Shown here: one piece after another, positions 63,723 to 64,000 of the stretch
How positions within the stretch are numbered: the first letter of the stretch is position 1
Layout: every line of letters begins with the position of its first letter
Assembly (NCBI RefSeq): GCF_002835805.1
Contig: NZ_PISE01000003.1
Location: 1 to 64,000, forward strand
Reading direction: 5' to 3'
From: Niallia nealsonii
Lineage (GTDB): Bacteria > Bacillota > Bacilli > Bacillales > Cytobacillaceae
DNA: 64,000 nucleotides
Position numbers and translations under genes: made by a program
Notes under the pieces: model-generated
The model's input: only the letters and a program-made list of their open reading frames with translations
Databases searched by the model: none
Told to the model about the DNA's origin: nothing

Positions 63723-64000
63723 ATGGAAGGAGAGTTAAAAACTTATTATATTGTTGATAGAGAAGTTATTATCTATTTGCCGCCTACATACAAAGCGGAA
63801 ATTAAGAGCTATCCAGTAGTTTATATTCATGATGGCAGCTATTTGTTTAAAGATTCTTTAATACAGTTAGAGGCAATGTTTAGCAATCATCGACTAAAGG
63901 AAATGATATTAGTTGGCATAGAGCCTCATAATCGGCTGGATGAATATACACCGTGGAAAGCTTCAGCGTTAGATGCAAGACTCCCTGATTTTAACGGACA
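63723..64000 (+). CDS. putative esterase YbbA-like, cut by the window end
   Basis: Open from ATG 63723 (after GGAAAGGAAG) through the last base, so only about 92 residues are visible: EVIIYLPPTYKAE, YPVVYIHDGSYLF, MILVGIEPHNRLDEYTPW. These match the N-terminal half of esterase-D/IroE-like hydrolases, with the nucleophile beyond the window. In B. subtilis ybbA follows feuC in the same way. Confidence 0.8.
   Translation, partial: MEGELKTYYIVDREVIIYLPPTYKAEIKSYPVVYIHDGSYLFKDSLIQLEAMFSNHRLKEMILVGIEPHNRLDEYTPWKASALDARLPDFNG

Overview
The window is a low-GC chromosome segment from a spore-forming Bacillaceae bacterium. Several blocks follow Bacillus subtilis gene order: queG (yhbA)-yhbB-trmL (cspR) followed by prkA-yhbH; yhcU and yhcX; yhdB and yhdC; bmrC-bmrD; and the feu/btr siderophore locus. 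The repeat families and gene set would fit a Niallia/Cytobacillus-like genus, but the genus cannot be fixed from the sequence alone. No rRNA, CRISPR array, prophage or complete insertion sequence was seen.

Layout. 1-2.8 kb: metQ-metN-metP methionine uptake operon (minus strand) behind a SAM-I riboswitch. 3.1 kb: tRNA-Gly(TCC). 3.4-12 kb: B3/B4-domain protein, queG, amidase, trmL, NfrA-type reductase, and the sporulation pair prkA and yhbH. 12-13.5 kb: a decayed STAS-like gene and proC. 13.8-24.4 kb: a tight six-gene operon joining a phosphorelay (hybrid histidine kinase, single REC protein, HPt-REC-GGDEF-REC diguanylate cyclase) to a membrane HEAT-repeat protein, a processive family-2 glycosyltransferase and a 1079-residue membrane-anchored protein with a predicted GH-A-type barrel and a CBM9/DOMON-like end. 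This looks like a c-di-GMP-controlled exopolysaccharide system and is the best candidate for an undescribed system here. 24.4-33 kb: YitT protein, Pit phosphate transporter and its DUF47 partner, GNAT, SDR, aldo/keto reductase, DoxX, GlsB-like, RluA, YhcU and BdbC proteins. 33.5-45.5 kb: YhcX, YhdB, M14 peptidase, YhdC, a lipase-ABC export operon, a second YitT protein, CorA, a nitroreductase, an orphan OmpR-type regulator and one CNNM/CorC-type protein. 46-50 kb: a second CNNM/CorC paralogue, a GNAT protein and a chemotaxis receptor with a SigD promoter. 50-52.6 kb: Fur-box-controlled feoA-feoB-Cys-rich iron(II) operon. 53.3-57.6 kb: the bmrCD multidrug exporter behind an attenuator-type leader. 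57.7-64 kb: catecholate siderophore locus (esterase, Btr-type activator, FeuA, FeuB, FeuC and a second esterase cut by the window edge).

Two families of short intergenic repeats run through the window. One is MITE-like, with GGCTGTTTTC-type inverted ends and exact 8-bp target duplications at two sites. The other is a 110-160 bp structured repeat in at least four copies, three of which sit just upstream of a gene and in the same orientation. Its full-length copies contain three mutually complementary segments that could switch between alternative hairpins.

Many start codons were moved downstream of the longest open frame because a clear ribosome binding site sits inside the longer version.
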